Of a stretch of DNA of 64,000 nucleotides, positions 36,309 through 45,971 are shown one piece after another. The DNA comes from Halomonas faecis. Lineage in GTDB: Bacteria; Pseudomonadota; Gammaproteobacteria; Pseudomonadales; Halomonadaceae. Numbering within the stretch: the first letter of the stretch is position 1; each line of letters opens with the position of its first letter. Under the pieces are notes generated by a model, which saw nothing but the letters and a program-made list of their open reading frames with translations, was not told the DNA's origin and did no database searches. Where the stretch lies: assembly GCF_010993975.1 (NCBI RefSeq), contig NZ_JAACZO010000004.1, positions 62,001 through 126,000 on the forward strand, read 5' to 3'. Both the position numbers and the translations under genes were made by a program.

Positions 36309-37940
36309 ATGAACGACAGCCTCTTCGAACAGGGCCTGCCCAAGACGCCGGCCAATCACGTCGCGCTCTCGCCGCTCACCTTCATCGAGCGTAGCGCTTC
36401 CATCTATCCCGACTATCCGGCGGTGATCCACGGCGATGTCCGCCGCAACTGGGCCGAGACCTGGTCGCGCTGTCGCCGACTGGCCTCGGCGCTCGAGAAG
36501 CGCGGCATTCGGCCCGGCGAAACGGTGGCGGCCATGCTGCCCAACGTGCCGGCCATGTTCGAGGCCCATTTCGGGGTGCCGCTGGCGGGCTGCGTGCTGA
36601 ACACGCTCAACATCCGTCTGGATGCCGCGGCCATCGCCTACATGCTCGAGCACGGCGAGGCTCGGGCCGTGCTCGTCGACCCGGAATTCGCGCCGGTGAT
36701 CGAGGAGGCCATTGCGGATCTGGCCATCAAGCCGCTGGTGATCGACGTCGACGACGCCCTGTTCGAAGGCGAGGCGCGCCGCATCGGCGAGGTGGAGTAC
36801 GAGGCGCTGCTCGCCGAGGGCGATCCCGAGCACCCGTATCGCCTGCCCGAGGACGAGTGGCAGGCGATCTCGCTCAATTACACCTCCGGTACCACCGGCA
36901 AGCCCAAGGGGGTGGTCTATCACCACCGTGGCGCTTACCTGAACGCGGTGAGCAACATTCTCGAATGGGCCATGCCGCACCATCCGGTCTATCTGTGGAC
37001 GCTGCCGATGTTTCACTGCAACGGCTGGTGCTTTCCCTGGACCATCGCTGCCAACGCCGGCGTCAGCGTGTGCTTGCGCAAGGTCGATCCCAAGAAGGTC
37101 ATGAACCTGATCGCCGACGAGGGCGTCACCCACTTCAGCGGTGCCCCCATCGTGCTCAACGGTCTGGTCAACCTGCCCGATGCCGACAAGCGCGACTTCG
37201 ACCACCCGGTGAAAGTCACCACGGCCGGCGCCGCACCGCCCGCTTCGGTGATCGCCGGCGTCGAGACGCTCGGCATCGAGGTGACCCACGTCTACGGCCT
37301 CACCGAGGTCTACGGCCCGGTGACGGTGTGCGCCTGGCGCGAGGCGTGGGACGAGCTGCCGCTCGAGCAGCGCGCTAAGATCAAGGCGCGCCAGGGCGTG
37401 CGCTATCACATGCTCGAGGCGCTGTGCGTGGCCGACCCCAACACCCTGGAACCGGTGCCCAAGGATGGCCAGACCATCGGCGAGATCCTGATGCGCGGCA
37501 ACAACGTCATGAAGGGCTACCTCAAGAACGAGGCGGCCACCGAGCAGGCACTGGAGGGCGGCTGGTACCATACCGGTGACCTGGCCGTGTGGCATCCCGA
37601 TGGCTACGTGGAGATCAAGGACCGCTCCAAGGACATCATCATCTCCGGCGGCGAGAACATCTCCACCATCGAGGTCGAAGATGCGATCTACGGTCATCCG
37701 GCCGTGGAGGAAGCGGCCGTGGTGGCCAAGCCCGACGAGAAGTGGGGCGAGACGCCGTGCGCTTTCGTCAAGCTCAAGACGGGCTATGGGGAGGTTACCG
37801 AGGCCGACATCATCGCCCACTGCCGCAAGCATCTGGCTGGATACAAGGTGCCCAAGACGGTGATCTTCACCGAACTGCCCAAGACGTCCACCGGCAAGAT
37901 TCAGAAATTCGTGCTGCGCGACGAAGCGCGCAGACAATGA
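36309..37940 (+). CDS. AMP-forming acyl-CoA ligase (medium-chain / DmdB-like)
   Basis: A 543-residue ANL-superfamily ligase that activates a carboxylic acid to its CoA thioester. The P-loop YTSGTTGKPKGV, the A5-type VYGLTEVYGPV, the A7 motif YHTGDLAVWHPDGYVEIKDRSKD split here across residues ~420-440, GGENIS and the C-terminal catalytic lysine in PKTSTGKIQK are all present. The short, conserved N-terminus resembles plant-type AAE and bacterial DmdB/medium-chain ligases. It lies between the dehydrogenase and the hydroxyacyl-CoA dehydrogenase genes and would supply their substrate. The only ribosome-site candidate is a GGAG 12 bases upstream of the ATG. Confidence 0.9.
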   Translation: MNDSLFEQGLPKTPANHVALSPLTFIERSASIYPDYPAVIHGDVRRNWAETWSRCRRLASALEKRGIRPGETVAAMLPNVPAMFEAHFGVPLAGCVLNTLNIRLDAAAIAYMLEHGEARAVLVDPEFAPVIEEAIADLAIKPLVIDVDDALFEGEARRIGEVEYEALLAEGDPEHPYRLPEDEWQAISLNYTSGTTGKPKGVVYHHRGAYLNAVSNILEWAMPHHPVYLWTLPMFHCNGWCFPWTIAANAGVSVCLRKVDPKKVMNLIADEGVTHFSGAPIVLNGLVNLPDADKRDFDHPVKVTTAGAAPPASVIAGVETLGIEVTHVYGLTEVYGPVTVCAWREAWDELPLEQRAKIKARQGVRYHMLEALCVADPNTLEPVPKDGQTIGEILMRGNNVMKGYLKNEAATEQALEGGWYHTGDLAVWHPDGYVEIKDRSKDIIISGGENISTIEVEDAIYGHPAVEEAAVVAKPDEKWGETPCAFVKLKTGYGEVTEADIIAHCRKHLAGYKVPKTVIFTELPKTSTGKIQKFVLRDEARRQ

Positions 37941-37954
37941 ACGGGAGAGACAGC

Positions 37955-38803
37955 ATGAGTCAACGAACGATCGGTGTCGTCGGTGCCGGCACCATGGGGC
38001 AGGGCATCGCCCAAGTGGTAGCGGTCAGCGGGTTTTCCGTCCAGCTCTACGACGTGGCCGATGCGCAGCTCGAGCGCGCGAGGGCGGCCATCGACAAGGG
38101 CCTGGGCAAGCTGGTGGCCAAAGAGAAGCTCAGCGAGGTGGAGAAGAACGCCGCTGTGGATCGGCTGGCTACCACCACGGCGCTGGATGCGCTGAGCGAC
38201 TGTACGGTGATCGTCGAGGCCGCTCCCGAGCAGCCGGCGCTCAAGGAGAAACTGTTCGCCGACCTGAGCCGGCTGACTCACGAAGCGATACTCGCCTCCA
38301 ACACCTCGTCGTTGTCGCTGACCCGCCTTGCCGCGGTGTGCGAGCGCCCCGAACGGGTGGTGGGGATGCACTTCTTCAACCCGGTGCCGATACTCAAACT
38401 CGTCGAGGTGATTCGCGCCGAGCAGACCAGCGACGCTACCGTGGCCACCATCGAGCAACTGGCCAAGGATCTCGGCAAGACGCCGGTAGCCATCGCCGAC
38501 TCGCCGGGGTTCGCCGTCAACCGACTGCTGGTGCCGATGATCAACGAAGCGGCTTTCCTGGTGCAGGAGGGTGCCGCCACGCCCCAGGCCATCGACGAGG
38601 CCATGAAACTCGGTGCCGCCCATCCCATGGGCCCGCTGGCGCTGGCCGACCTGATCGGTCTTGACGTCTGTCTGGCGATCATGGAAGTGCTGCAGGAGGG
38701 CTTCGGCGATCCCAAGTACCGCCCCTGCCCGCTGCTCAAGCGCATGGTGGCCGCCGGCTATCTGGGCAGGAAGAGCGGCCGCGGCTTCCACGTCTACGAA
38801 TAG
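37955..38803 (+). CDS. 3-hydroxyacyl-CoA (3-hydroxybutyryl-CoA) dehydrogenase
   Basis: A 282-residue NAD-dependent dehydrogenase of the PaaH/FadB2/Hbd type. The dinucleotide site is VVGAGTMGQGIAQV, VEAAPE marks the end of the Rossmann domain, and the catalytic pair lies in GMHFFNPVPILKLVEVI (His) and the following glutamate. The C-terminal dimerisation domain includes DSPGFAVNRLLVPMINEA and HPMGPLALADLIGLD. GGGAG is eight bases before the ATG. It is 14 bases after the ligase gene, so it completes a short acyl-CoA oxidation operon. Chain-length preference is unknown. Confidence 0.93.
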   Translation: MSQRTIGVVGAGTMGQGIAQVVAVSGFSVQLYDVADAQLERARAAIDKGLGKLVAKEKLSEVEKNAAVDRLATTTALDALSDCTVIVEAAPEQPALKEKLFADLSRLTHEAILASNTSSLSLTRLAAVCERPERVVGMHFFNPVPILKLVEVIRAEQTSDATVATIEQLAKDLGKTPVAIADSPGFAVNRLLVPMINEAAFLVQEGAATPQAIDEAMKLGAAHPMGPLALADLIGLDVCLAIMEVLQEGFGDPKYRPCPLLKRMVAAGYLGRKSGRGFHVYE

Positions 38804-38818
38804 CGGCCGACTCGAGCG

Positions 38819-40288
38819 CTACGCGCCTTTCCGGCGCCGACCCAGTCCGGGCAGTACCAGCAGCGCGGCCAGCAGCCATGCCGGCCAGCTGCCGGTGCGG
38901 GTGAAGGGCGTGTGGCCGCTCATGGGAGTGATCTCGGCGGAGAGGGTGGCCACTTCGAACTGCGGCGCCCGGGCGATGACCCGCCCCTGGGCGTCGATCG
39001 TTGCGGTGACGCCGTTGCTGGTGGCGCGTACCACCGGGCGGCCGTTCTCCAGGGCGCGCAGGCGGGCCATCTGCAGGTGCTGCAGTGGGCCGATGGAGGC
39101 GCCGAACCAGGTGTCGTTGGACACCGTCAGCAGGATTTCGGCATCGCGGGCACGGCTCGCGACCAGGTCGGGATAGATGATCTCGTAGCAGATGGCGTTG
39201 CCCAGCCGCGTGCCGGCCGCCTCGATGGGCGCCTGCTCCGCAGGGCCCGGCGTCATGGCCGGCATCGGCAGGTCGAAGAAGGCGATGGCGCCGCGCAACA
39301 GGCCCTCCAGCGGCAGGTACTCCCCGAAGGGCACCAGGTGAGTCTTGCGGTACTGGCCCTCGGCATTGCCCAGGCCGATGACGCTGTTGAAGTAGAGCCC
39401 TTCGCCGTCGCGCTGCAGGATGCCGGTCAGCAGCGCGGTTTGCGGCGGTAGGCTCGCCTGGGCGCGCTCCAGGATGGGGCGTGCCTCCGCTTCGAACATC
39501 GGCAACGCCGCTTCGGGCCACACGACGAGGTCGTGGCCGTCTTCCAGTTCGCGGGTCAGTTCGAGATAGGTATTGGCGGCCGTGCGCTGTCCTTCCGGTG
39601 TCCACTTGATCAACTGCGGCAGGTTGCCCTGCAGCAGCGCCACGTTCAGCGGTTCGCCGGCGGGCGAGGTCCACTGGCTGGGCAGGGCGAGGGGGGCGAG
39701 CCACAGTGCGGCGATGGGGGCGGCCGCCCACCAGCGCCGGCGCAGGCACTCCACGCCGAGGCTGCCGGTGAGCGCCACGATCAGCGACAGGGCGTAGACC
39801 CCACCGACCGGTGCCCAGGCCGCCAGCGGCGAATCGACCTGGGCCGTGCCGAGCAGCAGCCAGGGAAAGCCGGTGAACAGCCAAGTGCGCAGCCATTCGC
39901 CGAGCACCCAGGCGCCGGCGAAGGAGAGCCAGGCCAGGCGCGGCCCGGTGAGCCGGCGGTAGAGCCATAGCGTCACGGCGAAGAACAGAGCCAGGCCGGC
40001 CACGAAGAGAGAGGTCAGGGCCAGCGCCAGCGGTACGCCGGTATAGCCGTAGTCGTGGATGGAAACGTAGACCCAGGAGGCGCCGGAACCGAACAAGCCC
40101 ACCCCGTAGAGCCAGCCCTTCAGCGCTACTTGGCCGGGCGTCAGGCGATGCAGGCCGGCATACACCAGGCCGGCGGCCACGGGGCCCAGCCACCAGAGCG
40201 AGAACGGGGCGGCGGAGAGGGTGGTGAGCACTCCGGCGGCCAGCGCCGCCAGGCAGTGCAGGGCGGGGTAGAGGCGCTTGTCAGTCAT
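38819..40288 (-). CDS. lnt: Apolipoprotein N-acyltransferase
   Basis: A 489-residue inner-membrane enzyme that N-acylates the diacylglyceryl cysteine of lipoproteins. Six or more N-terminal helices are followed by the periplasmic nitrilase-fold domain with the catalytic triad: glutamate in VVWPEAALP, lysine in YRKTHLVPFGEYLPL and cysteine in ICYEIIYPD. A final helix (WPAWLLAALLVLPGL) ends the protein. It is the last gene of the conserved miaB-ybeZ-ybeY-corC-lnt order, 28 bases after corC. Confidence 0.96.
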   Translation of the reverse strand: MTDKRLYPALHCLAALAAGVLTTLSAAPFSLWWLGPVAAGLVYAGLHRLTPGQVALKGWLYGVGLFGSGASWVYVSIHDYGYTGVPLALALTSLFVAGLALFFAVTLWLYRRLTGPRLAWLSFAGAWVLGEWLRTWLFTGFPWLLLGTAQVDSPLAAWAPVGGVYALSLIVALTGSLGVECLRRRWWAAAPIAALWLAPLALPSQWTSPAGEPLNVALLQGNLPQLIKWTPEGQRTAANTYLELTRELEDGHDLVVWPEAALPMFEAEARPILERAQASLPPQTALLTGILQRDGEGLYFNSVIGLGNAEGQYRKTHLVPFGEYLPLEGLLRGAIAFFDLPMPAMTPGPAEQAPIEAAGTRLGNAICYEIIYPDLVASRARDAEILLTVSNDTWFGASIGPLQHLQMARLRALENGRPVVRATSNGVTATIDAQGRVIARAPQFEVATLSAEITPMSGHTPFTRTGSWPAWLLAALLVLPGLGRRRKGA

Positions 40289-40316
40289 CGGTCGTCCCTG
40301 TGGATGGCGCCGCTGG

Positions 40317-41180
40317 CTATTCCATTTCGAGGCTGGGGGCCGCCTCGAGCAGACGGATGCGGCGGTTGTCGGCGTTGAGCACGGTGAAGCGCCAGCCGCC
40401 GAGCTCGGTATGCTCGCCGCGACCGGGCAGGTGGCCGAAGCGCTGCATCACCAGGCCGCCGAGGGTATCGAATTCCTCGTCGGAGAAACGCGTGCCGAAG
40501 CGCTCGTTGAAATCCTCGATGGGGGTCAAGGCGCGAATGGCGTAGCGACCCTCGCCCAGGTCGCGGATGTCGTCCTCCTCTTCGGTGTCGTGCTCGTCCT
40601 CGATGTCACCGACGATCTGCTCGAGGATGTCCTCGATGGTGACGATGCCCGCGGTGCCGCCATATTCGTCGACTACCACCGCCATGTGGTTGTGGGTGTC
40701 GCGGAACTCCTTGAGCAGGCTGTTGAGACGCTTGGATTCGGGGATGAACATGGCGGGACGCAGGACTTCCTCGAGGCGAAAGTCCTCGCGCTCTTCGGCC
40801 GACCGGCTGATCAGCGGCAACAGATCCTTGGCCAGCAGCAGCCCCTTGACTTCATCCAGGTTTTCGCCGATCACCGGATAGCGCGAGTGGCCGGTTTCGC
40901 TGATGAGCGAAAGGTACTCGTCGATGGGTTGGTCGACGGCGATGGCGGCGACCTGGGAGCGTGGAATCAGCACCTCGCGAACCTGCTGGTCGCTGATCTG
41001 CATCGCCCCTTCGATGATGCGCATGGCATCCTGATCGAGCTTGAGCCGGCTGGCCGCCTGGCGCAGGAATTCCAGCAGCTCGTGCCGCGAGCTGGGTTCG
41101 TCGCTGTCACCGGAGAGGGCGCCGAGCAGTTTGTCGAGCCAGGATCGGTTGCCTGGGCTGGTCGATCGGTCTTCGCTCAT
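40317..41180 (-). CDS. corC: CorC/YbeX-family CBS-domain protein (magnesium/cobalt efflux-associated)
   Basis: A 287-residue cytoplasmic protein lacking the membrane DUF21 domain. Two CBS repeats ([23 protein letters not shown] to [10 protein letters not shown] and the second through [29 protein letters not shown]) are followed by a CorC_HlyC transporter-associated domain that includes [20 protein letters not shown] domains of this type bind adenosine nucleotides and Mg. It overlaps ybeY by 4 bases. Recent work on YbeX homologues also links it to ribosome maturation, which would fit its neighbours. Confidence 0.94.
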   Translation of the reverse strand: MSEDRSTSPGNRSWLDKLLGALSGDSDEPSSRHELLEFLRQAASRLKLDQDAMRIIEGAMQISDQQVREVLIPRSQVAAIAVDQPIDEYLSLISETGHSRYPVIGENLDEVKGLLLAKDLLPLISRSAEEREDFRLEEVLRPAMFIPESKRLNSLLKEFRDTHNHMAVVVDEYGGTAGIVTIEDILEQIVGDIEDEHDTEEEDDIRDLGEGRYAIRALTPIEDFNERFGTRFSDEEFDTLGGLVMQRFGHLPGRGEHTELGGWRFTVLNADNRRIRLLEAAPSLEME

Positions 41181-41692
41181 GGGTCGGTTCTCTCGTTGTC
41201 GCTGTCGGCAGACGACGCACTCGTGGCGGATCGGGGCACGTAGGGGTCGGGAATGGCAAGCTCGGCCAGTAGCTCACGCTCCAGCCGTTCCATGGCCTCG
41301 GCCTCGGCTTCGTCGATGTGGTCATAGCCCAGCAGGTGCAGCGTGCCATGAATGACCAGGTGGGCGTAATGCTCGACAAGCGGCTTGCGCTGCTCGACGG
41401 CTTCGCGTGCCACCACCGGGTGGCAGATCACCAAGTCGCCGAGCAGCGGCAGTGCGATGCCGGGTGGTGCCTCGAACGGAAAGGAGAGCACATTGGTGGG
41501 TCGGTCGCGACCGCGGTAGTCGCGATTCAGCGCCTGGCTCTCCGCGGTGTCGACGAAGCGCACGGTCAGCTCGTGGCGCGACTCCGCCGCGTGATGCGCC
41601 AGCACTGCGTGGACCCAGGCCTCGAGTTCGCCTTGGCTGGGAAGGCCTTCGGCACCGAGGGCGACCTGTCGGTCGATGAGCGGCGGTCTCAT
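41177..41692 (-). CDS. ybeY: Endoribonuclease YbeY (16S rRNA maturation / ribosome quality control)
   Basis: A 171-residue metalloprotein. The zinc motif [11 protein letters not shown] places three histidines at H115, H119 and H125, the family's H3xH5xH signature, and TNVLSFPFE and LGDLVIC are conserved upstream. It acts in 16S rRNA 3' end processing. The gene overlaps ybeZ at its start and corC at its stop, both by 4 bases (ATGA), so these three are translationally coupled. Confidence 0.95.
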   Translation of the reverse strand: MRPPLIDRQVALGAEGLPSQGELEAWVHAVLAHHAAESRHELTVRFVDTAESQALNRDYRGRDRPTNVLSFPFEAPPGIALPLLGDLVICHPVVAREAVEQRKPLVEHYAHLVIHGTLHLLGYDHIDEAEAEAMERLERELLAELAIPDPYVPRSATSASSADSDNERTDP

Positions 41693-42789
41693 GAGTCGTC
41701 GGCTTTGCCGTTGTCCTGGTCATGATGCAGCTTGTTTTGCATGGCGCGCTCCAGTCGTTCCTGGCGAAGGGTCTCGCGCTCCTCTCGTTGGGCGCGCTCC
41801 TGAGCCTCCTGCTCGGCCTCGAAGCTTTCGTAGGCCTCGATGATGCGCTGTACCAGCGGATGGCGCACCACGTCCTTGGCGGAGAAGTGTGTCACGCCGA
41901 TGCCCGGGGTATCCTTGAGCACCTCCAGCACCTGGATCAGGCCGGAGTGCTGGCCCCGTGGCAGGTCGACCTGGGTGATGTCGCCGGTGATCACCGCCGT
42001 GGAACCGAAGCCGATGCGGGTGAGGAACATCTTCATCTGTTCGCGGGTGGTGTTCTGGCTTTCGTCGAGAATGATGAAGGCGTTGTTCAGGGTGCGGCCG
42101 CGCATGTAGGCCAGCGGGGCGATCTCGATCACCTGTCGCTCGATCAGCTTGCCGACCTGTTCGAAGCCGAGCATCTCGTAGAGGGCATCGTAGAGCGGAC
42201 GCAGGTAGGGGTCGATCTTCTGGGCCAGGTCGCCGGGCAGGAAGCCGAGCTTCTCACCGGCTTCCACCGCCGGGCGTACCAACAGGATGCGACGTACCTC
42301 CTGTTGGTTGAGGGCCTCCACGGCTGCGGCCACCGCCAGGTAGGTCTTGCCGGTGCCGGCCGGGCCGATGCCGAAGTTGATGTCGTGGGCGCGAATGCTC
42401 GAGACGTAGCCCTGCTGATTGGCCCCGCGCGGCTTGATCAGTTGCTTGGGGGTGCGCAGCAGCACCTCGCCGTCGCCGTGTCCCTCTTCCTCGTCCAGCG
42501 CCTCGCGGCCGGACTCCTGCAGGAACAGGTGGACGGTGTCGGGGGAAAGATCGCTCGCCTCGGCCTCGCGGTAGAGGTGTTCGAGAACGTTGGCTGCGGC
42601 CTTGACGCGTGGGCCGGGGCCGGCCAGCTGGAAGACGTTGCCGCGGTTGCGCAGGGTGACGCCGAGGCGCGATTCGACGAGTTTGAGGTGCTCGTCGCGT
42701 TGGCCGCATAGCTTGGCCAGGCGTTGGGGGTCGTTGGGTTCGAGGCTCAGAGTGATGACGCGATTGGCCTGAGTGGCATGCTGGCTCAA
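41689..42789 (-). CDS. ybeZ: PhoH-family ATPase YbeZ
   Basis: A 366-residue PhoH-like ATPase with Walker [14 protein letters not shown] (about residues 141-153) and Walker [10 protein letters not shown], plus [21 protein letters not shown] at the N-terminus typical of YbeZ. It partners with YbeY in rRNA processing and stress response. The C-terminus ends in a charged, Gln/Glu/Arg-rich coiled tail ([16 protein letters not shown]). It lies 88 bases after miaB on the minus strand. Confidence 0.95.
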   Translation of the reverse strand: MSQHATQANRVITLSLEPNDPQRLAKLCGQRDEHLKLVESRLGVTLRNRGNVFQLAGPGPRVKAAANVLEHLYREAEASDLSPDTVHLFLQESGREALDEEEGHGDGEVLLRTPKQLIKPRGANQQGYVSSIRAHDINFGIGPAGTGKTYLAVAAAVEALNQQEVRRILLVRPAVEAGEKLGFLPGDLAQKIDPYLRPLYDALYEMLGFEQVGKLIERQVIEIAPLAYMRGRTLNNAFIILDESQNTTREQMKMFLTRIGFGSTAVITGDITQVDLPRGQHSGLIQVLEVLKDTPGIGVTHFSAKDVVRHPLVQRIIEAYESFEAEQEAQERAQREERETLRQERLERAMQNKLHHDQDNGKADDS

Positions 42790-42831
42790 GGCGGAAGAAT
42801 CCCTGCGTTGCGTGTGATGGCGTCAGCTTAC

Positions 42832-42853
42832 TGCCCCGGGCTGGGCCGGGGCA
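42832..42853 (-). terminator. GC-rich hairpin between miaB and ybeZ
   Basis: An 8-bp stem TGCCCCGG / CCGGGGCA with a GCTGGG loop lies just beyond the miaB stop. It lacks a T-run on the minus strand, so it is a weak terminator or processing site in the miaB-ybeZ gap. Confidence 0.35.
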
Positions 42854-42877
42854 ATGCGTGACGATGGCTCGCTGGCG

Positions 42878-44227
42878 TCAGTATAGTTCGGGAGATGCGA
42901 GCTCGCCGCGCAGCGAGTTGGGCAGCGCCTCGCTGATCTCCACGTCGACGAAGTAGCCGATGAGTTCGGTGGGGTTGGCGGCGCGGAAGTTGACGACCCG
43001 GTTGTTCTCGGTGCGCCCGGAGAGCTGGCCGGGATCCTTGGGGGAAAAACCGGTGACCAGGATGCGCTGGGTGGTGCCCACCATGCGGCGGCTGATCTGC
43101 ATGGCATGCTGATTGATGCGCTCCTGCAGAATCGCCAGGCGCTGCTTCTTGACGCTCTCCGGCGTCTCGTCGGCAAGGTCGGCGGCCGGGGTGCCGGGGC
43201 GCGCCGAGTAGACGAAACTGAAGGAGTGGTCGAAGCCGATGCGGTGGATCAGATCCATGGTGGCTTCGAAATCGTCGTCGGTCTCGCCGGGGAAGCCGAT
43301 GATGAAGTCCGAGGAGAAACTGATGTCGGGGCGCAGCTCACGGATGCGCTCCAGCTTGTCGACGTACTCCTCGACGGTGTGACCGCGCTTCATGGCCGTG
43401 AGAATGCGATCGGAGCCAGCCTGAACCGGCAGGTGCAGGTGACTGACCAGTTCGGGAATCTCGCCATACGCCTCGATCAGGCTGTCGGAGAACTCCACCG
43501 GGTGCGAGGTGGTGAAACGGATGCGGTCGATGCCCTCCACCGCCGCCACGCAAGCGATCAGTTCGGCCAGGTCGATCTCGTCGCCCAGTTGGTTCAATCC
43601 GCGATAGGCGTTGACGTTCTGGCCCAGCAGGTTGATCTCGCGCACGCCCTGGTCGGCCAGGTGTATCACCTCGTCCATCACTGCCTCGAAGGGGCGCGAG
43701 ACCTCTTCGCCGCGGGTATAGGGCACCACGCAGAACGTGCAGTACTTGGAGCAGCCCTCCATGATCGACACGAAGGCCGTGGCGCCGTCGGAGCTCGGCT
43801 TGGGCAGGTGATCGAACTTCTCGATCTCGGGGAAGGTGACGTCGACCACCGAGATCGGCTGAGCGCTCTTGCCGCGCTGCTCGAGCATGTTGGGTACGCG
43901 GTGCAGCGTCTGGGGGCCGAACACCATGTCCACGTGGGGCGCGCGCTTGCGCAGATTCTCGCCCTCCTGGCTGGCCACGCAGCCGCCCACGCCGATCACC
44001 AGGTCGGGATTGGCTTCCTTGAGCTTCTTCCAGCGGCCGAGCTGGTGGAATACCTTCTCCTGGGCCTTTTCACGAATCGAGCAGGTATTGAGCAGGATGA
44101 CGTCGGCCTCGCCTTCGTCGTCGGTCAGCTCCAGCTGGTGGGACTCGCCGAGCAGATCCGCCATGCGTGCGGAGTCGTACTCGTTCATCTGGCAGCCATG
44201 AGTCTTGATGAAGAGTTTCTTCGCCAT
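42878..44227 (-). CDS. miaB: tRNA-2-methylthio-N6-dimethylallyladenosine synthase MiaB
   Basis: A 449-residue radical-SAM methylthiotransferase that modifies A37 of tRNAs reading UNN codons. The auxiliary cluster cysteines of the UPF0004 domain are C12, C49 and C83; the radical-SAM triad is C159, C163 and C166 in [13 protein letters not shown] domain lies at the C-terminus ([27 protein letters not shown], about residues 375-445). A TATAAT -10 box on the minus strand lies about 90 bases upstream (44318-44323). It begins the miaB-ybeZ-ybeY-corC-lnt order. Confidence 0.97.
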   Translation of the reverse strand: MAKKLFIKTHGCQMNEYDSARMADLLGESHQLELTDDEGEADVILLNTCSIREKAQEKVFHQLGRWKKLKEANPDLVIGVGGCVASQEGENLRKRAPHVDMVFGPQTLHRVPNMLEQRGKSAQPISVVDVTFPEIEKFDHLPKPSSDGATAFVSIMEGCSKYCTFCVVPYTRGEEVSRPFEAVMDEVIHLADQGVREINLLGQNVNAYRGLNQLGDEIDLAELIACVAAVEGIDRIRFTTSHPVEFSDSLIEAYGEIPELVSHLHLPVQAGSDRILTAMKRGHTVEEYVDKLERIRELRPDISFSSDFIIGFPGETDDDFEATMDLIHRIGFDHSFSFVYSARPGTPAADLADETPESVKKQRLAILQERINQHAMQISRRMVGTTQRILVTGFSPKDPGQLSGRTENNRVVNFRAANPTELIGYFVDVEISEALPNSLRGELASPELY

Positions 44228-44654
44228 AAGATAGAGTCTTCGTCGGTTGCCCGACGCGTGTCACCGGTGAATGGAACGTCGCGAGGATGTGGCGCTGGGC
44301 CGTTGCGCAGGCCGGTCATTATACGGCAGCACCCGGAACGGGGCCAGCACGGGCTGCCCCCGGCGCCACTTTGGCTGTGGTAACCTGTCAGCCGGTCGCG
44401 GGCGGTGTCTCATGGGCCCGGGGCGCAACGCGATATCGGGTCGATCACGTGATGACCAAGGTGCCGAAGGGCCCGCAGGACGGCACCTGGCAGTGGTTCT
44501 CCAGCGTTTTTCCCGATGGTTGTCCACAGAAGCTGTGAACAACTGCCCGAGTGGCACAGGTCTCATCGGTCATCGTCGCAACGGGAGGTTGGGCGATGGC
44601 TCGGATCGCGGTAGAACGGTTGCTGCAGGAGCCTTCGACAGTCAGGACTACGGC
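44228..44654. promoter_or_regulatory. 427-base divergent intergenic region (miaB / SH3 protein)
   Basis: No credible protein gene is seen here on either strand. On the minus strand a perfect -10 box TATAAT (44318-44323) probably belongs to the miaB promoter, although its -35 is poor. On the plus side an inverted repeat TTGTCCACA-GAAGC-TGTGAACAA (44520-44542, one mismatch in 9-base arms) lies about 110 bases before the SH3-domain gene and could be an operator. Confidence 0.45.
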
Positions 44655-45284
44655 ATGATCATGCAACGAAGCAAGACGCTGTTGGTGGGAGTGGCCCTGG
44701 GGCTTTTCGCCTTGCCTCTCGCCGCCCAGCAGAATGACGACGCGACCCACTGGGTTTCCGACGAACTGACCACCTGGGTGCGCAGTGGCCCCACCGACGG
44801 CTATCGCATCGTCGGCACCCTCACCGCCGGCGAGCCGGTGACGGTGCTCGAGACCAGCGGCGACTACAGCCGCGTGGAAAACGACGAGGGGGAAACCGTC
44901 TGGGTGCTCAGCGAGGAGCTTCAGCAGGAGCCCAGCGCCCAGGAGCAACTGCCCGAACTGCGGTCTCAGGTGGAGACCCTGGAAGCGGAGCTCGCCAGCA
45001 TCAACGACACCTGGGAGAACCGGGTGGCCACCATGACGGAAACCCTCGAGCAGCGTGAGCGGCGCATCGCCGAACTCGAGGAGCGCAACCGGCAACTGGA
45101 CGGACAGACGCAGGAATCCAGCGCGACCATTCGCGAGCTTCAGGCACGTCTCGATACCCAGGAAGAAGACCTGCTGATACGTTACTTCATGTACGGCGGC
45201 GGCGTGGCCGGCGCCGGCCTGCTGGTGGGGTTGATCATTCCGCACTTGCCGCGGAAGCGGCGCAAGAACGACCGCTGGTTCTAG
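44655..45284 (+). CDS. TIGR04211-type SH3-domain envelope protein (YgiM-like)
   Basis: A 209-residue protein with an N-terminal signal peptide (hydrophobic LLVGVALGLFALPLAAQ), a bacterial SH3 domain at about residues 30-95 (WVSDELTTWVRSGPTDGYRIVGTL, then GEPVTVLE and VWVLSEEL), an Asp/Glu/Gln-rich coiled coil at about 100-172 and a C-terminal membrane helix (YGGGVAGAGLLVGLIIPHL) with a basic KRRKN tail. This order is that of the YgiM/TIGR04211 family, anchored in the inner membrane with the SH3 part in the periplasm. Function unknown. AGGA precedes the ATG. Confidence 0.88.
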   Translation: MIMQRSKTLLVGVALGLFALPLAAQQNDDATHWVSDELTTWVRSGPTDGYRIVGTLTAGEPVTVLETSGDYSRVENDEGETVWVLSEELQQEPSAQEQLPELRSQVETLEAELASINDTWENRVATMTETLEQRERRIAELEERNRQLDGQTQESSATIRELQARLDTQEEDLLIRYFMYGGGVAGAGLLVGLIIPHLPRKRRKNDRWF

Positions 45285-45332
45285 CAGCTGGCCCTGATCG
45301 ACTGCAAGAACCGACGAGCTGCAGGAGAGAGT

Positions 45333-45971
45333 ATGGGACAGGAGTGGCTCAAGCGCTGGCGCGAAGGGCGCATCGGCTTTCACCGCGATGCCACGCACCC
45401 CGCGCTGGTGCGTCACTGGCCCCTGCTCGGGGCACGGCCCGGTACCAAGGTGCTCGTGCCGCTATGCGGCAAGAGTCTCGACATGCGCTGGCTGGCGCGC
45501 CATGACCATCCGGTGCTGGGCATCGAGCTGGCGGAAGAGGCCATCGAGCAGTTCGTGGCCGAGGGAAATGGGGCGGTGTCGCGCTACCGCCAGGAGCCGT
45601 TCGCCATCTGCCGGCAGGGCAGTGTCGAGCTGTGGTGCGGCGACTTCTTCCATTTTCACATCGAACAGGCCGCCGAGATCGGCGCCTTCTACGACCGCGC
45701 GGCGTTGATTGCGCTGCCCGCCGCCACCCGGCAGCGCTATGCCTTCCATCTGGCGCAGCTGATTCCCCCCGGTGCGCCCGGCCTGTTGATCAGCCTGACA
45801 CGCGCGCCGGGCGACACCGGAGGACCACCCTACAGCACGGATGCCGCGGAGGTGCGTGCCCTCTTCGAACCCAACTTCCGGGTCACTCACCTGGAAGACG
45901 GCGAACCGGAGCCCGGCAGCGGCTTCCGCGAGAGTGTGTGGGCGTTGGTGCGCCGCGGTCCGAAGGTCTAG
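45333..45971 (+). CDS. tpm: Thiopurine S-methyltransferase
   Basis: A 212-residue SAM-dependent methyltransferase of the bacterial TPMT family, which can methylate selenium, tellurium and thiopurine compounds. Family landmarks are WLKRWREGRIGFH at the N-terminus, VLVPLCGKSLDMRWLA as motif I, GIELAEEAIEQF and CGDFFHF, followed by YDRAALIALP. Length matches Pseudomonas TPMT. GCAGGAGAGAGT precedes the ATG. The stop overlaps that of the convergent lipoprotein gene by 4 bases. Confidence 0.94.
   Translation: MGQEWLKRWREGRIGFHRDATHPALVRHWPLLGARPGTKVLVPLCGKSLDMRWLARHDHPVLGIELAEEAIEQFVAEGNGAVSRYRQEPFAICRQGSVELWCGDFFHFHIEQAAEIGAFYDRAALIALPAATRQRYAFHLAQLIPPGAPGLLISLTRAPGDTGGPPYSTDAAEVRALFEPNFRVTHLEDGEPEPGSGFRESVWALVRRGPKV

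Noticed and set aside
44520..44542. DnaA-box-like TTGTCCACA as a replication origin signal
   Set aside because: Only one imperfect box and its inverted partner are present, with no AT-rich unwinding element, dnaA, dnaN or gidA nearby.
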